Shown here: one piece after another, positions 31,201 to 42,421 of the stretch | Position numbering within the stretch: the first letter of the stretch is position 1 | Layout: the number at the start of each line of letters is the position of its first letter | Assembly: GCA_000733355.1 (NCBI GenBank) | Contig: JNVV01000045.1 | Location: 148,012-196,736 of the forward strand | Origin: Falciphora oryzae | Taxonomy: Eukaryota > Ascomycota > Sordariomycetes > Magnaporthales > Magnaporthaceae | DNA length: 48,725 bases | Direction: 5' to 3' | Translations under genes and position numbers: made by a program | Notes under the pieces: model-generated | What the model saw: only the letters and a program-made list of their open reading frames with translations | What the model was told of the DNA's origin: nothing | The model's database searches: none

Positions 31201-33393
31201 CAGCGAGCACAGCCTCAATAAAAGGGGACTGTCGCGGTGTCAAGACCTCGGACTCAAAAGGCCCATTGTTTGTGCTTGCTGTCGCGCGGCTACGGTGCTC
31301 GTATTTTGGTCGCCGTAAGCCTCTTTGCCTGCCCAGGTCCCTGGCATTGGCATCCATGCCGACTGCAGGAGATCCAAGTAGTTGCACGCCCAGTAAACCC
31401 GCTTCCGCTTCACACCCTCAGCGGCTCGCCCGTCCACTCAGCAGCTTCCAGTGCTCCCCTTCCTTCTCCCACTCCAGGCTGCGCCACACAGGCTCATGAG
31501 TGAGACGGAGGACCTGCCAAGTTTCGCCCGGGATTGCCACCCCCGGCCCTGCCCGTCATCCGGTTGTCGTCTTGCCGCTCCCCGGGCCTTTCGGATCGGA
31601 ATACGGCCAGGTCGTATCGGCCCCTCCTCATCCCGGGACCATCCCGGCGAGCCCCAAGAAAAAAAGGTAAGATATGCGTCGTTCCCGAACCGCAACCACC
31701 GTTCCGGACGCGTTTCACGCCAAGAGGATCCACCCATGGCGACAAGTGGCGATCGATAGAGTAACTTTTAGCGGTTGCACAACCTCGCGGGACACGAGGG
31801 TGCCAAGGCTGGCTCTTCCCTGCTTCCTTGTCCATGATCAGCGCCGTCCTCTTGCTGCATTCTGGTTTGGCACCCATAAAACCGGAGCAAAAGGGTACCA
31901 GTCTGAGAACCGCACTCCAGCGCCATCGCGGTGATTCACCCTGACATCCGGACTCGAAATTTAAGGCCATTCCCGCCCCCGGCTGCCGTTAGCGGGTTCT
32001 CCGCGCCCAGATGTCACGGACACGGGCTCCAGCCGCAACGGCTGTCAAATGACTGGGCACTCAGCATGAAGTTCACAGGTGACCACCCGTAGCGACAGAC
32101 CAGAATGAGAATCCTGAGGCACCTATTTGGGTCTCCGTCATTTATCTATTCGAGGTGATTGTCGCAGCGAGCACTTCACTTGCGACATCCGTGCAACAAG
32201 GCGCCGCCTCTCGTCCAAGAACTGCCTGTGCGACACAAGCTTCCCCGTAAACCCGGCGGTGTCCCAGCCACTAGCGATGTCTGGCGAACGAAGGCTTCGC
32301 TCGTCGTTGACGTCAGTCTCGAGCGCATGGAGCATGGGCTTCTTCGTCTTCTTCTCATTCCATCCAACAGAGAATGTATATCTGAAGCTTCTACCAAGCG
32401 CATCCAATTGCCAGCCTTTTGTATTGGTCCACTGTGCAACTGTGTCGTATTAGGGACCTGTGTCGCGCACAGTTCCTGGATTCACTCAACAACCGACTTG
32501 AGACTCGACTACGTCAAATGCTACCATCCGCAGTCCCCAACTGGCCAACCGACGAGACCTTCAGGCCTCAAGTGCCTGGAGTGGACCCTGCTCCCGTAGC
32601 TTCGCCAATAGCGGCGGATTGGAGGCCACCACATACACACTGAGAGAGCTGGAATCGTGCAGGCCGCCAGAGTCCGGTGACCCCGCGTGACGCTCCGGCG
32701 ATTTTTATGCAGCTGCCCGGCTGCGCTCGTCCTCAGTACGCTTCGTCCACGCCGACGCCCTGCCCGGCTGCGCTTGCCTAGCGCACCACCACCAACCCGG
32801 CCTCGACAGGACATCGTCGTCAGCCAAGCCCATCCCCTATCAGGCATGCCCAAAGTATGACCGCATGTGGGCGTTCCGCGCGCAGGCAGCCAGCCCTACG
32901 AGGGGACTGGATTGCATTGCAGGTCGTCGGGTCTCCACCTATTGAGAAACAGCCCCTGGGTGCGCGACCAGCTCCTGTCGGCGTGATCCTCGTCGAAGGG
33001 GGCCTTCTTAAGGTGACCTCGCCTCGTGGTCAGGGAAGGCGCCCACCACTCTCGCCTGCTGGATGTCTTAGCCATTGCCGTCGGCTACCAGTGACTCGCA
33101 TCTGCCCCTGTGATTGATCCCACGCTCGTGTCATCGAGAGACACTTTTGCGCCCCTTTGTTGTAGCTTCACCATAATCCACAACCAGAAAAATACTTGGG
33201 CGTGTTGTCTCCGAGCTGGCTTTATCGTTCGCCGCCTGACATCCATCCACCAAACGCCTCAGCTGCAAGCGCCAGCTTGGTTTACTCAGCTCGCCTTGCG
33301 CGCTCACGAGAGCAAGACGAAAGTGCAGAAAGAAGCCGTCTTTCTATATACCCCTAATCCCGACGGCTCAGGCAGCCCTCGTCCTCTTCCAAC
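28259..33393. other. 5.1-kb divergent intergenic region
   Basis: Separates the BAR gene (-) from the APP1-like gene (+). Many overlapping ORFs occur on both strands, including 28823-29434 (-) and 30018-30734 (-). None has a recognisable domain, and frames open on both strands at once in GC-rich DNA are not evidence of coding. A run of 17 A occurs at 30630-30646. The last 350 bp are the APP1-like promoter and leader (TATATA at 33345). Confidence 0.55.
30630..30646 (+). repeat. A17 homopolymer
   Basis: Seventeen consecutive A residues, the longest such run noted in the window; it could be a retroposed poly(A) tail or a slippage tract. No target duplication was found around it. Confidence 0.85.
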
Positions 33394-34790
33394 ATGGCGG
33401 CACACACAGGAGGAAAACCCACAGCCCGAGCGCACTGCCAGGCAATAACCGACGAGATGCAGAGACAGACACGCAAGGAGTGCGGCTTCGAGAAGGCCGA
33501 GTCGTCGCTCTCCAGCATCGTAACCTCATCGTCCAAGAAGTCCCTGGGCGGCGACGCCCGGCCCACCGCGGCCCCGCGCCGCGCCTCGGGCGCGTCCAAG
33601 TTCGCTGACAACCTGCTCTCGTATCTGGGCACGCGCAACCCGCGGCCGCGGCCCATCACGGACGAGGACTCGGTGTGGCTGCTGGACAACGTTGCGTTCC
33701 GGGACCCGGACGACCCGACGCGGTGGCGCGCCGAGTTCGTCGCCGCCGCCATGGACCGGAAGCCGTCGGTGACGGCCATCGACGTCGTCCAGGCCGTGGC
33801 GCGGCACATTGGATTGGACGAGGCCGACGCGGGGCTCGAGATCATCGAGCAGCGCATCATGCCCTTCCTGCAGGACATCCTGCCGGGACGCGAAGTCCGC
33901 GCCCTGCACAGGGGCCAGCTGAACCTGCGCCTGGGGCCCGGCGGCCGCAACGGAATCAGCAGCGACCTGCGCCACCTGCCCGACGCCCCCGCGGGCACCG
34001 TCGTCAGCACGGCGGCGCAGGTTCCACAGGGCGCCGACGGGATCCTGACCATGAAGACGCTCTTCGCCGAGCCCGAGGGGTGGGCGGTCGTGTCGGACGT
34101 GGACGACACGGTCAAGGTCACGCAGACGTCGGACCCGATCGGGATCCTGCGGTCGACGTTCCTGGACGAGCCCACGCCCGTGGCGGGCATGCCGGAGCTG
34201 TACGCGTGGCTGCACGGGCGGCTCGGGCCCGGGTCGCCCTTCTTTTATCTCTCGGCGTCGCCGTACAACCTGTACCCGTTCCTGAGCGCCTTCAGGGACA
34301 TGTACTACCCCCACGGCCAGCTGATCCTGCGCGACCAGAGCTGGATGAGCGTCTCGGGCCTGCTGTCGAACCTGACGCTGGGCACCGAGGAGTACAAGGT
34401 GTCGCGCCTGGCAAAGGTGCACGCGTGGCTGCCCAAGCGCCGCATGATCCTCATCGGCGACTCGACGCAGAGCGACCCGGAGGCCTACGGAGACGTGTAA
34501 GCACCACCTTCGTCCATAATATTTAGTATTTGCCCACGATGAGATGTGCGTGCGTGCCGCATGCTGACACTAGCATCCCAACCAATAGCTACCGAGATTT
34601 CCCTGGCTGGATTAAGCTGATCCTAATCCGCAAGGTCACCGATATCGCCTCGGTCGGGATCGGGTCCAAGAACGAGCCGAAGCGGTTCGAGAAGGCGTTT
34701 GAGGACGTGCCCAAGGAGGCCTGGCACGTCTTCGAGGATCCGGCAGAGTGCCAGAAACTCATCGAGCAGGTCATTGCGGCGGACCCTTGA
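33394..34790 (+). CDS. APP1-like (DUF2183) Mg2+-dependent phosphatidate phosphatase
   Basis: Exons 33394-34496 and 34589-34790; the 92-bp intron (donor GTAAGC, branch GCTGAC, acceptor AATAG) joins to YGDVYRDFPGW, giving 434 residues. The HAD-type nucleophile motif DVDDT (235-239, DxDxT) is present in WAVVSDVDDTVKVT, followed by FFYLSASPYNLYPFL and the third motif LIGDSTQSDPEAYGD. Yeast App1 dephosphorylates phosphatidate to diacylglycerol at actin patches. Here the N-terminal 80 residues differ and there is no obvious transmembrane segment. At 434 residues it is shorter than yeast App1 (about 590) and matches the compact form common in filamentous fungi. The ATG follows CCAAC, a good context. 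Confidence 0.9.
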
Positions 34791-35935
34791 TCGTGCTGGC
34801 GCTTCCGGGTCTGTCTGTATTTTATCGTCTTATGGCTTCCTTGGTTGTTCATCTTGCTCTTATTCCGTTGCTTTTTCGGATTAAGGGGCCGGGGACTCGG
34901 CGTTTGGCAGTGATATTTTTGGTCAACCTGTTGTTTGCGTGATATCCCCTCCTGTATTTTCCATATCCATCGAGCCGCCCATATACCTAGACTAGTTATT
35001 TCCATCCCGTCACTCCTTTCTTTTTGCCGTCGTCCCTCTCCCACTATTTGTCACCCGCTCACCTAAGTGATATGGCCGAAAGCCATCTGAACGCCCGATT
35101 GTTCTGTGGTCTCTTCGGACGGAGTATTGTTCGCCGTTTGGTCTGACTGCATCAACTTGCATCGGGATCCCTAATACTTGCAAGTCCTCAGCCAGCCTCC
35201 ATTTTCATCACGTCAGCAATCTAGATCTCTTGGCCCTCTATTCCGACAGTTGGACATGACGGCCGGGGACCGAGCCGCCCAGAGCCCGGCAGAATTCGTC
35301 TTCCCACGTTCGGAGGTGGCACAGCGCAGCATCTTGGGACTAGGAGCGTTGCTTTAGACCCCTACTGACCTCTCAGAGCTACCCCAATCAGCATCTGGAT
35401 GTCGGGAATTGGCCTAGCATCCCGTAATGTGCAGCATACACTGTGATCCCGGGCTTTCAAGAGTATCTCGCCCGCAAATATGGAAGGCACGAGGAGGGTA
35501 GTCGTCCTTCTCGCTTGCATGCTACATGAAGGCAACTGCCTCATCTTTGCCCGGGTGGCCCGATGATTCCGTGCCATCAAGGTGATCGAAAGCCAGAGCC
35601 CTCCATTTCTGAATCCAAACAGTGGTGCCAAAAGACGATGCACTGGCCTTGATGGCGTATCTGACGGAGGGCGAAACACACGCCCTGAACACCCGAACGA
35701 TGGATGTATAAATCCCCTTCATCTGGCTTAGGAGCTCTTCGATAAGTTTGCTTGAGCAACATCGACGCTTGATTTCACCATTCCGTCATTGGTCCGGGCC
35801 ATTCGGTTTCCCCGCTCCCGCCCAGCCCAGCAGACTCGCACTCCGTTCAAGTCGGCTCCGAGAGCATAACCCCGCTCTCAGGGATCCTGAGCTCATCTCA
35901 ACTCCAGGCTTATCCACCAGAGACCCTCACCTGCC
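34791..35935. other. Intergenic, APP1-like 3' end to GST promoter
   Basis: No convincing gene. Short ORFs on both strands lack motifs. Pyrimidine-rich segments near 35000-35040 and 35800-35830 look like fungal 3' and 5' untranslated sequence. Confidence 0.5.
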
Positions 35936-36682
35936 ATGTCCAGCAGCGATTTCCATCTCATCTACTGGCCCGGCCTGCCCGGCAGGGGTGAGTTCGTGCG
36001 CATCGCGCTCGAGGAGGCCGGCATCGCCTACCAGGACACGGCGCACCAGGCCAACGGGATGGACGCGATGCGGGCCCAGATGTCGGTCGGCGGCCAGAAC
36101 CCGCCCGTCTTCGCGGTCCCGGCCCTGCGCCACGGCGACCTCCTCATCAGCCAGACGCCCAACATCCTGCAGTACCTTAGCGAGGTTATCCCGGACGCCA
36201 AGCTCGCTCCCTCTACGGCGGCCGGGCGGCACCACGTGCACGCGCTGGCCCTGACGGCGCTCGACGGCTTCTGCAACGAGGTCCACGACACGCACCACCC
36301 CGTGGACATTGGGGCCTACTACGACGACCAGAAGCCCGAGGCGCTGCGCCGCACCCAGGCCTACGTCCGCGCGCGCCTGCCCAAGTACCTCGCCCACTTC
36401 GAGAGCGTGCTCGCGGCGCCGACGAGCGGCGACGGGCCCTGGCTGTACGGCGGGCAGCTGACGTACGCGGACCTGGTGCTCTACCAGGGGTTGGATGGCG
36501 TGCACTTTGCGTTCCCCAAGGCGGTGGCCAAGGCGAGGGAGTCGGGCAAGTACGACAGGGTGTTTGCGCTGTACGAGGCCGTCAAGGAGAGGCCCAACAT
36601 CAAGGCGTACCTGGCGAGCGAGCGCCGGCAGGAGTACTCGGATGGTATCTACCGGTACTACCCCGAGCTGGATATTGTCTAG
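35936..36682 (+). CDS. Glutathione S-transferase, single exon
   Basis: 248 residues. The N-terminal thioredoxin-like domain has LIYWPGLPGRGEFVRIAL, where Tyr10 is the likely glutathione-activating residue. It continues with FAVPALRHG, the cis-proline loop, and LLISQTPNILQYLSE, which binds the glutamyl moiety. The alpha-helical C-terminal domain (about 95-240) includes LTYADLVLYQGLDGV, the conserved N-capping/hydrophobic-staple aspartate region, and RPNIKAYLASERR. Class resembles sigma/alpha-like tyrosine GSTs. It would conjugate or isomerise electrophiles in the cytosol; no substrate can be inferred. It converges on the cupin gene, with about 200 bp between stop codons. Confidence 0.93.
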   Translation: MSSSDFHLIYWPGLPGRGEFVRIALEEAGIAYQDTAHQANGMDAMRAQMSVGGQNPPVFAVPALRHGDLLISQTPNILQYLSEVIPDAKLAPSTAAGRHHVHALALTALDGFCNEVHDTHHPVDIGAYYDDQKPEALRRTQAYVRARLPKYLAHFESVLAAPTSGDGPWLYGGQLTYADLVLYQGLDGVHFAFPKAVAKARESGKYDRVFALYEAVKERPNIKAYLASERRQEYSDGIYRYYPELDIV

Positions 36683-36886
36683 AGCTTGGGTGTCTTTGGG
36701 GCTAGGGAAGTGGTATCAAGGAGACAGCTGCAGTCACATGAGAGGAACAACCATTGTATGCTGCGTTCGTGATTATTAGATGGGAAAAGGGGAGGAGTGA
36801 GACTGATACAAACAGGAGAAGAACACAACCTCGTTTCTGACATCTCATCTCCTTCGCGTTTTGGACACCACGCTTCTTCTCCCCGC

Positions 36887-37561
36887 TTATGACTCCTCCT
36901 CGGGCACCAGCCCCAGCTTCACATTCTCAGCCTTGGTCCTCTGGCTCCACTCGGGGGGCTCGTCCCTGCCCTCCTTCTCAGCAGCCTCGCCCTCCTCCTT
37001 GGTCCTGTGCACCGTCGTGGCGGCGTGCTCGGCCGGGCTGTAGACCGTGTACAGCACCAAGGGGGTGGACCCCTTGTTCAGGAACTGGTGGCGCGTCCCC
37101 GCGGGCACGATGACCATGTCGCCCGCCTGGACCGTCTGCTCGCGGCCGCCGACCTGGGCCAGGCCCGTGCCGGCCGTGAAGGTCAGGATCTGGTCCACCG
37201 TGTGCGTCTCCTCGCCGATGTCGCCGCCGACGGGGACGGCCATGAGCACGACCTGGCTGTACAGGCCCGTGTGCAGCACGCGCCGGAACTCGGTCGACTT
37301 TGAGGGCAGGGAGGTGGTCATCTTGGGGTAGTACTTCATCTCGTGGGCTGGCGGGTCCGTCGAGGGTGTGGCGAAGGGCGACGATGACGTTGTTGTTGAT
37401 GACGTCATTTTGATGGTTGAGGAAAAGTATCTGTGTTGAGACTGTGTGGCTGATCTTGTTGTCGTAGAAGCCGCCGTGTTCAAGCAGGCCCGTGTGAAGA
37501 TCCGGGCGTTTTTCGGTAAGTTGTTCGAAGGCCGTAGATGCCGGGAGGCACAGCTATACAT
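36887..37561 (-). CDS. Cupin-domain protein with optional mitochondrial presequence
   Basis: One exon. From the ATG at 37561 it encodes 224 residues; from the internal ATG at 37408, 173. The first 51 residues of the long form contain no Asp or Glu, are rich in Arg, Ser and Thr, and end HRYFSST, typical of a cleaved mitochondrial targeting peptide. The short form would be cytosolic. The frame stays open to a GTG/CTG region near 37648, but that start is not favoured. The single cupin has motif 1 as GEETHTVDQILTF and motif 2 as PAGTRHQFLN, which keeps the metal-binding histidines. The C-terminal 45 residues are Glu/Lys-rich. Cupins include dioxygenases, isomerases and non-enzymatic proteins, so the function is open. 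Confidence 0.85.
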   Translation of the reverse strand: MYSCASRHLRPSNNLPKNARIFTRACLNTAASTTTRSATQSQHRYFSSTIKMTSSTTTSSSPFATPSTDPPAHEMKYYPKMTTSLPSKSTEFRRVLHTGLYSQVVLMAVPVGGDIGEETHTVDQILTFTAGTGLAQVGGREQTVQAGDMVIVPAGTRHQFLNKGSTPLVLYTVYSPAEHAATTVHRTKEEGEAAEKEGRDEPPEWSQRTKAENVKLGLVPEEES

Positions 37562-39556
37562 GGTTGGAGAATGGGGGACTATCTGGTTTCTGCCAGGGAC
37601 ACGGAGCCTGGCCACATTTATTTGTTTTTGCAATACCAAAGCAAGCATCTATCCTCTGCCTCAACTCTATGTTCGATGCTGTTTTGCCACCGGCGAACCT
37701 CCGAGATGGTAGCTCCGAGCCGAAGCGGCGAATGTCGGCGATGGGCTCACTAAGACGTCACGACACAACAGTCATCATCGACATGCCGATGTTGAATGCG
37801 GGGTCTGCCTTTCGGGGCCGGCCTTGCCCGGCTGCGTAACCCGATAGGTTGAAGTTGGGCAAAGCGTTTGTGCGACGGCGATGCAGGGGAGGTAAAATCA
37901 TCGGTTCTTTGTCATCCAGGGGCAGCTTTCGGGGTTTGCCATGGGATCTGCGGAGCAGTCTCGGGGTCGCGGAAGATGGGGGAGCATGGTAGTGTAAATG
38001 CAGCATCCGACCACCCGACATGATGAGTGCACGTATCGTGGCCAACCAACGGCATCTATGCGTGCCTAGAACAAACAACGATGCGGGGGACTCTACCAAG
38101 GCGGAGATGGAGAAGCCAAGCACGACCAAAGGACACATGCAAATCTAGAATCATCAAGCGCAATCTCACGCCGGCGCCTTGCATCCAATTGCCCGTATTA
38201 CCACGTGTGTGGGGATCGATGATGGTCCGTTTGAGGATACAAAAGCTGGAAGCGAGCATGAAATAGCACCGAGGAACACGCCTAGCCTCCACATGAGCTT
38301 TTTTGCTTGCCTCGCCGGGCAGATGCGGCCTGCACACTCAGCAGGCAGTGAGGGGAAGCAGGGAGGGGCCAGCTATCTGATTTCCCCAATCCGGCCTCCA
38401 ATGCGACCCTCTCCGCCCCCCCTTGTACCTGCACGGCTTTCGCCTCCCTGCTCTTCGGCGTCCCTTCAGACTGGCTGGGCAGACGCAGACGACTCCAAAA
38501 GGAGGAACCCTGAGAAAGTGGACGAGCGCGCGCGGCCGGGAATGGAGGGGAGGGCGGTTCATCCCATTGGGATCCCCCAAAAATCGCGAATAGGGCAAAG
38601 TCCCACCCCCATCGGCAGTTCCGAAACAAGCACTCGTTGGGATGGGAGTCAGGTCAAGCGAGCGGGCAGGCGAAGAGTCGTTTCTGGCTGGCGGCATTTC
38701 TCCAAGTGCCCGCAGCTGAACGGCTTTTGACGGGCGCTTGCATGGTTGGCTCGCGTTACCTTGGATCCTTTGCTGACCTGAAGAAAAAGGCTGGGCGAAC
38801 AGGCAGGGAGACAAGGAGCACTGCACTGGTGGGCAAACCGAGCCGGGCCACAATATCAGCAGCAGAGCAGGGTGCAGGCCAGGCCAGATCAGAGCAAAAA
38901 AAGGGTGCTTGCTCTGCTGCCCGTATCCGAACTTGGCGGGATGGTGGAAGCAAATCAGAAGAGCCTGGTCCATGTCCCCTTGTTTTCTTCCTTGGTGTGC
39001 TTTTTTGCCCCGTCCCCGCGTGCCGTCCGCCCGCGGGAGGGGCTGAACAGCCAGCTTTCCCCATCACACGGCAAGAACAGTTCGCTACCGTCACATCCAT
39101 CAATCCATCGCTGATGGTCTGGGGTGTGTGGTGCCGACCAGCGCGCGCACTGCGACGTGCAATTAGGAGGCCGGCCTCGCTTGATAGCTCGATGCAACCA
39201 TGTGAAGAAGGGTCGACTGCTAAATAACACCGAGAGAAAAGAAGAAGCCTTTTTCCATTCATTGTCCTAGCCTGCGTCTGCGACCGTGAGCAAAAAGCCT
39301 GGATGTTTGGGTGCGACGCATCTTGTGAAAGGAGAAAAGGATCGACACGGGCCAAGGGAATGAAGCTCTACGTCGGTCGGCCTTTGCTCCGCAATCGATC
39401 CGATACTTGTCTACCAACCACCTAGGCATCCAAACGTACCTCGGTATTGACTGGTCTAAAGGAGCTGGGCAACAAGGGCGGCGAGGGAAAGTGAAAGGGG
39501 GACCCGAGGATGACGACGACGACAACACTCTACACAAGCCACAAAAAGCCGACCAA
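37562..39556. other. 2-kb divergent promoter interval, cupin and amidase
   Basis: Short ORFs on both strands show no domain. It must hold the promoters of both genes. No repeat or RNA gene was recognised. Confidence 0.5.
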
Positions 39557-41665
39557 ATGATGCCACCGGACTCGTGGCAGGCCATCGCGGCGCGCAAGCA
39601 GGCGCAGCGAAGTGCCAAGATCCCGGCCGAGTGGCGCATCCCGGCCTCGATCCGCCCGCCGGCCGACGTGTCGTCGGTCCAGGACTTTCCGCGCGACTCG
39701 GCCTTCCTCACCGACGACGAGCTGCGCATCACCGAGGCCACGGCGTCCGAGGTCGTCTTCCGCATCGCCAGGGCCGAGTGGACCGCGCTGCAGGTCACCA
39801 CGGCCGTCTGCAAGCGCGCCGCCGTCGCCCAGCAGCTGCTCAACTGCCTGACCGAGGTCCTGTTCGACGAGGCCGTCGCCCGGGCCAAGGAGCTCGACGC
39901 CTACTTCCTGCAGACCGGGAGGACGGTGGGGCTGCTGCATGGCCTGCCCATCAGGTGAGGACGAGGTTCCTTGCCCTCCCGAGGCACCTACCTGCCTGTC
40001 TTACCTATTCGCACCCCCGTGCTGACCTGGCCGCATGCTAGCCTGTCAGACCAGTTTTGGCTCAAGGGTATCGACTCGACAATAGGCTACGTCGCGTCCG
40101 CGGATAAGCCGGCAGCAGAGGACTCGACAGTGGTCCAGCTGCTGCGCGACGCCGGTGCCGTGTTTTATGCCAAGTCAAACGTGCCGACGACCCTGACAAG
40201 CGGGGGTAAGCCGTCCCGTCCCTTTGCATTTACCCGAGAGAGTCCAGGAGCGAGCGCAGGCTAACCAGCCGCTCGAAATCCCCCATTCTCACCTTGCTCT
40301 TGGGCGGCACATCCAGAAACGGTCAACAGCCTCTTCGGCCGCACCGTCAACCCAAGAAACCGGACCCTCAGCCCGGGCGGCTCGTCAGGCGGCGAGGCGG
40401 CGCTGGTGACGTTCCGGGCCAGCTTCCTGGGCGTGGGCACCGACGTCGGCGGCTCGATCCGGCACCCGTGCTCGTACACGGGGCTGTACGGCCTTCGCCC
40501 ATCCCACGGCCGCGTGCCGCACCGGCGCGTGTCGACCACCTACATCGCGGGCCAGACCGACGTGCTGCGGCCCAGCGTGGGCCCCCTGTGCCGCTCGCCC
40601 GACGACGTCCGTCTCTTCATGGCCACGCTCGCGGCCCTGCAGCCCTGGCGCCTCGACCCGCTGTGCCTGCACCTGCCGTGGCGCGTCGACGAGGAGCGCC
40701 TGCCGCCGCGCCTGTGTTTTGGGCTGTCGTACGGTGATGGGGTGGTCGCGCCCACGCCGCCGCTGCGCAGGGCGCTCGACATGGTGCGCGCGCGGCTGCT
40801 GGCGGCGGGCCACGGCGTCATCGAGCACACGGCGCACGAGGTCCGCGAGGCCGACGAGATCATCGGGCGCATGTCCTGGACGGCCGAGGGGAACGGGGGA
40901 GACGAGTTTCCGCGGCGCGGGGCGGACCGGCCGGGCGAGCTGTCGTCGTCGGGGGCGGCGGCGGGCGTAAAAGGCAGCGGCGGCTGGTTCGGGGCCAGCG
41001 GGGCCATGGGCGGCAGCGGCGGCCTGGCTGCTCCGGCAACGCAGGTGGTGCGGGCGCAGACGGTGTCGGAGACGTGGCAGAACCAACAGGCGCGGTCGCT
41101 GCTGTTCCGCAAGTGGTCGGACCGGTGGGAGCGGACGGCGGCGCGGCCGGGGGCCAACGGGCGGGTCATGGACGCGCTCATCATGCCCAGCACGCCCTTC
41201 CCCGCGGTGCGGCACGAGCGCGGCCTGCCCTGGCACTACGGGCAGTTGAGCCCCCTGCTCGACCTCACCACCGGCGTCTTCCCCGTCACCAAGGTCGACC
41301 TGGTCAAGGACGTGGTGCCGCCCGACTGGCGGCCCATCTCGGACAAGGATCTCGAGGTCATGAAATTCTGTGGGTGTGCCCGTTTTCCCCTCCCTCTGAT
41401 GACGTATTGTTATGCTGGTGCTTGGAGTAGAGCGAGATGCCGTGACGCGGCGTTTTGGGTGTGGACTCTTGCATCATGCATGCAGATCAAAGACCAAGGG
41501 ACGCGACTGACAATAATTTACTCGATATTCCTTGTGACAGATGGGAGACCAGAAAACCACGAAAACGCACTGGTCGGACTGGTCCTAATAGGGCGGAGGC
41601 TCGAGGAGGAAAAGGTGACGGCCATGCTGAAGGTGATGGAGCAGGTTGTGGGGGTGGATTATTAA
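39557..41665 (+). CDS. Amidase-signature family protein lacking the catalytic lysine
   Basis: Exons 39557-39954, 40042-40205, 40317-41369 and 41541-41665 (introns 87, 111 and 171 bp) give 579 residues; an upstream in-frame ATG at 39407 adds 50 residues of weak quality. The start MMPPDSWQAIAARKQAQR is the usual N-terminus of fungal acetamidase-like enzymes. The signature LSPGGSSGGEAA and LGVGTDVGGSIRHP holds the cis-serine (Ser210) and nucleophile (Ser234), 24 apart as in FAAH. The catalytic Lys, 75 residues before the cis-serine, should stand in S-L-K-D-Q; here it is S-L-S-D-Q (Ser135). A Gly/Ser-rich insert of about 45 residues lies near 415-460. The C-terminus NALVGLVLIGRRLEEEKV is typical. 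The fold is kept but hydrolysis is doubtful. Confidence 0.88.
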
Positions 41666-42421
41666 CTTGACGAAGGGGAGTTTGGTGTTCTTTCTAGACG
41701 GGGCAACGGCATCCTTTCTTGCTCAATAGTTGCACGAGTTGCATTCAACCGGCAGCGGGAGAATTCGTTCTGGTCCGATGCAAACGCCGCCCATCACAAG
41801 GCATCATCACATAGGGGTGCAGCCGGGCGCCTGTTTGTTGGGTATTACTGAATGGGGTAAGCTCCAGGGAAGCCCGGTTAGGGTCGTCAAGGGCAATGAG
41901 ATAGGGTTAGGGTCCAACAGGAGCACCGCATTAGTGAGTCGCTCGGGCGTCTTCCACCATAGATGTGATCACAACTCAGAACACGCATTGCTGAACATGC
42001 TATGATCTGTGAGCGTGTGCCGTAGATCAAAGCTTTGATCGTGGCCGAGCGTAGAGCTAGTCGGACCTGAGCTGTGAGCTCTCTTCAAAGCTCCCGAAGC
42101 CGGTAGCTGGAATTGGGCGAAATACGGCTGCCTAATCCATCGCTGGGGTGCTCAATGAGGTAAAGCCGATGCCAGCAAAGCCAATGCCCGCAAGCCAAGC
42201 TGCCCGTCTGCGGCGTGGTATGATGGGGCGCAGGCCACGCGCGTCATCGTCGCACCGACACGGTGCGCTGGTCACTGCTCGAGAAAGGAGGGTGAGAGAG
42301 GTCGATCAGCCATCAGCTCTCTTCGCCATTCATTCCCCGGAATCGGGTTTTATTCCCATCATCTCAAACCTTCCCAGCACCAACCAGCCCCAGTTGACCT
42401 GACCGCTGACACACCGCAACA
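41666..42421. other. Intergenic, amidase to AAA ATPase
   Basis: No gene seen. It holds the 16-bp perfect palindrome at 42025-42040 and, near 42100-42420, the AAA promoter and leader. Confidence 0.5.
42025..42040. repeat. 16-bp perfect palindrome GATCAAAGCTTTGATC
   Basis: Fully self-complementary, about 380 bp before the AAA ATPase start; it could be a dimeric regulator site or chance. Confidence 0.8.

Noticed and set aside
39407..39556. Upstream amidase start at 39407
   Set aside because: The extra 50 residues have poor coding quality, and the family N-terminus begins at the ATG pair at 39557.
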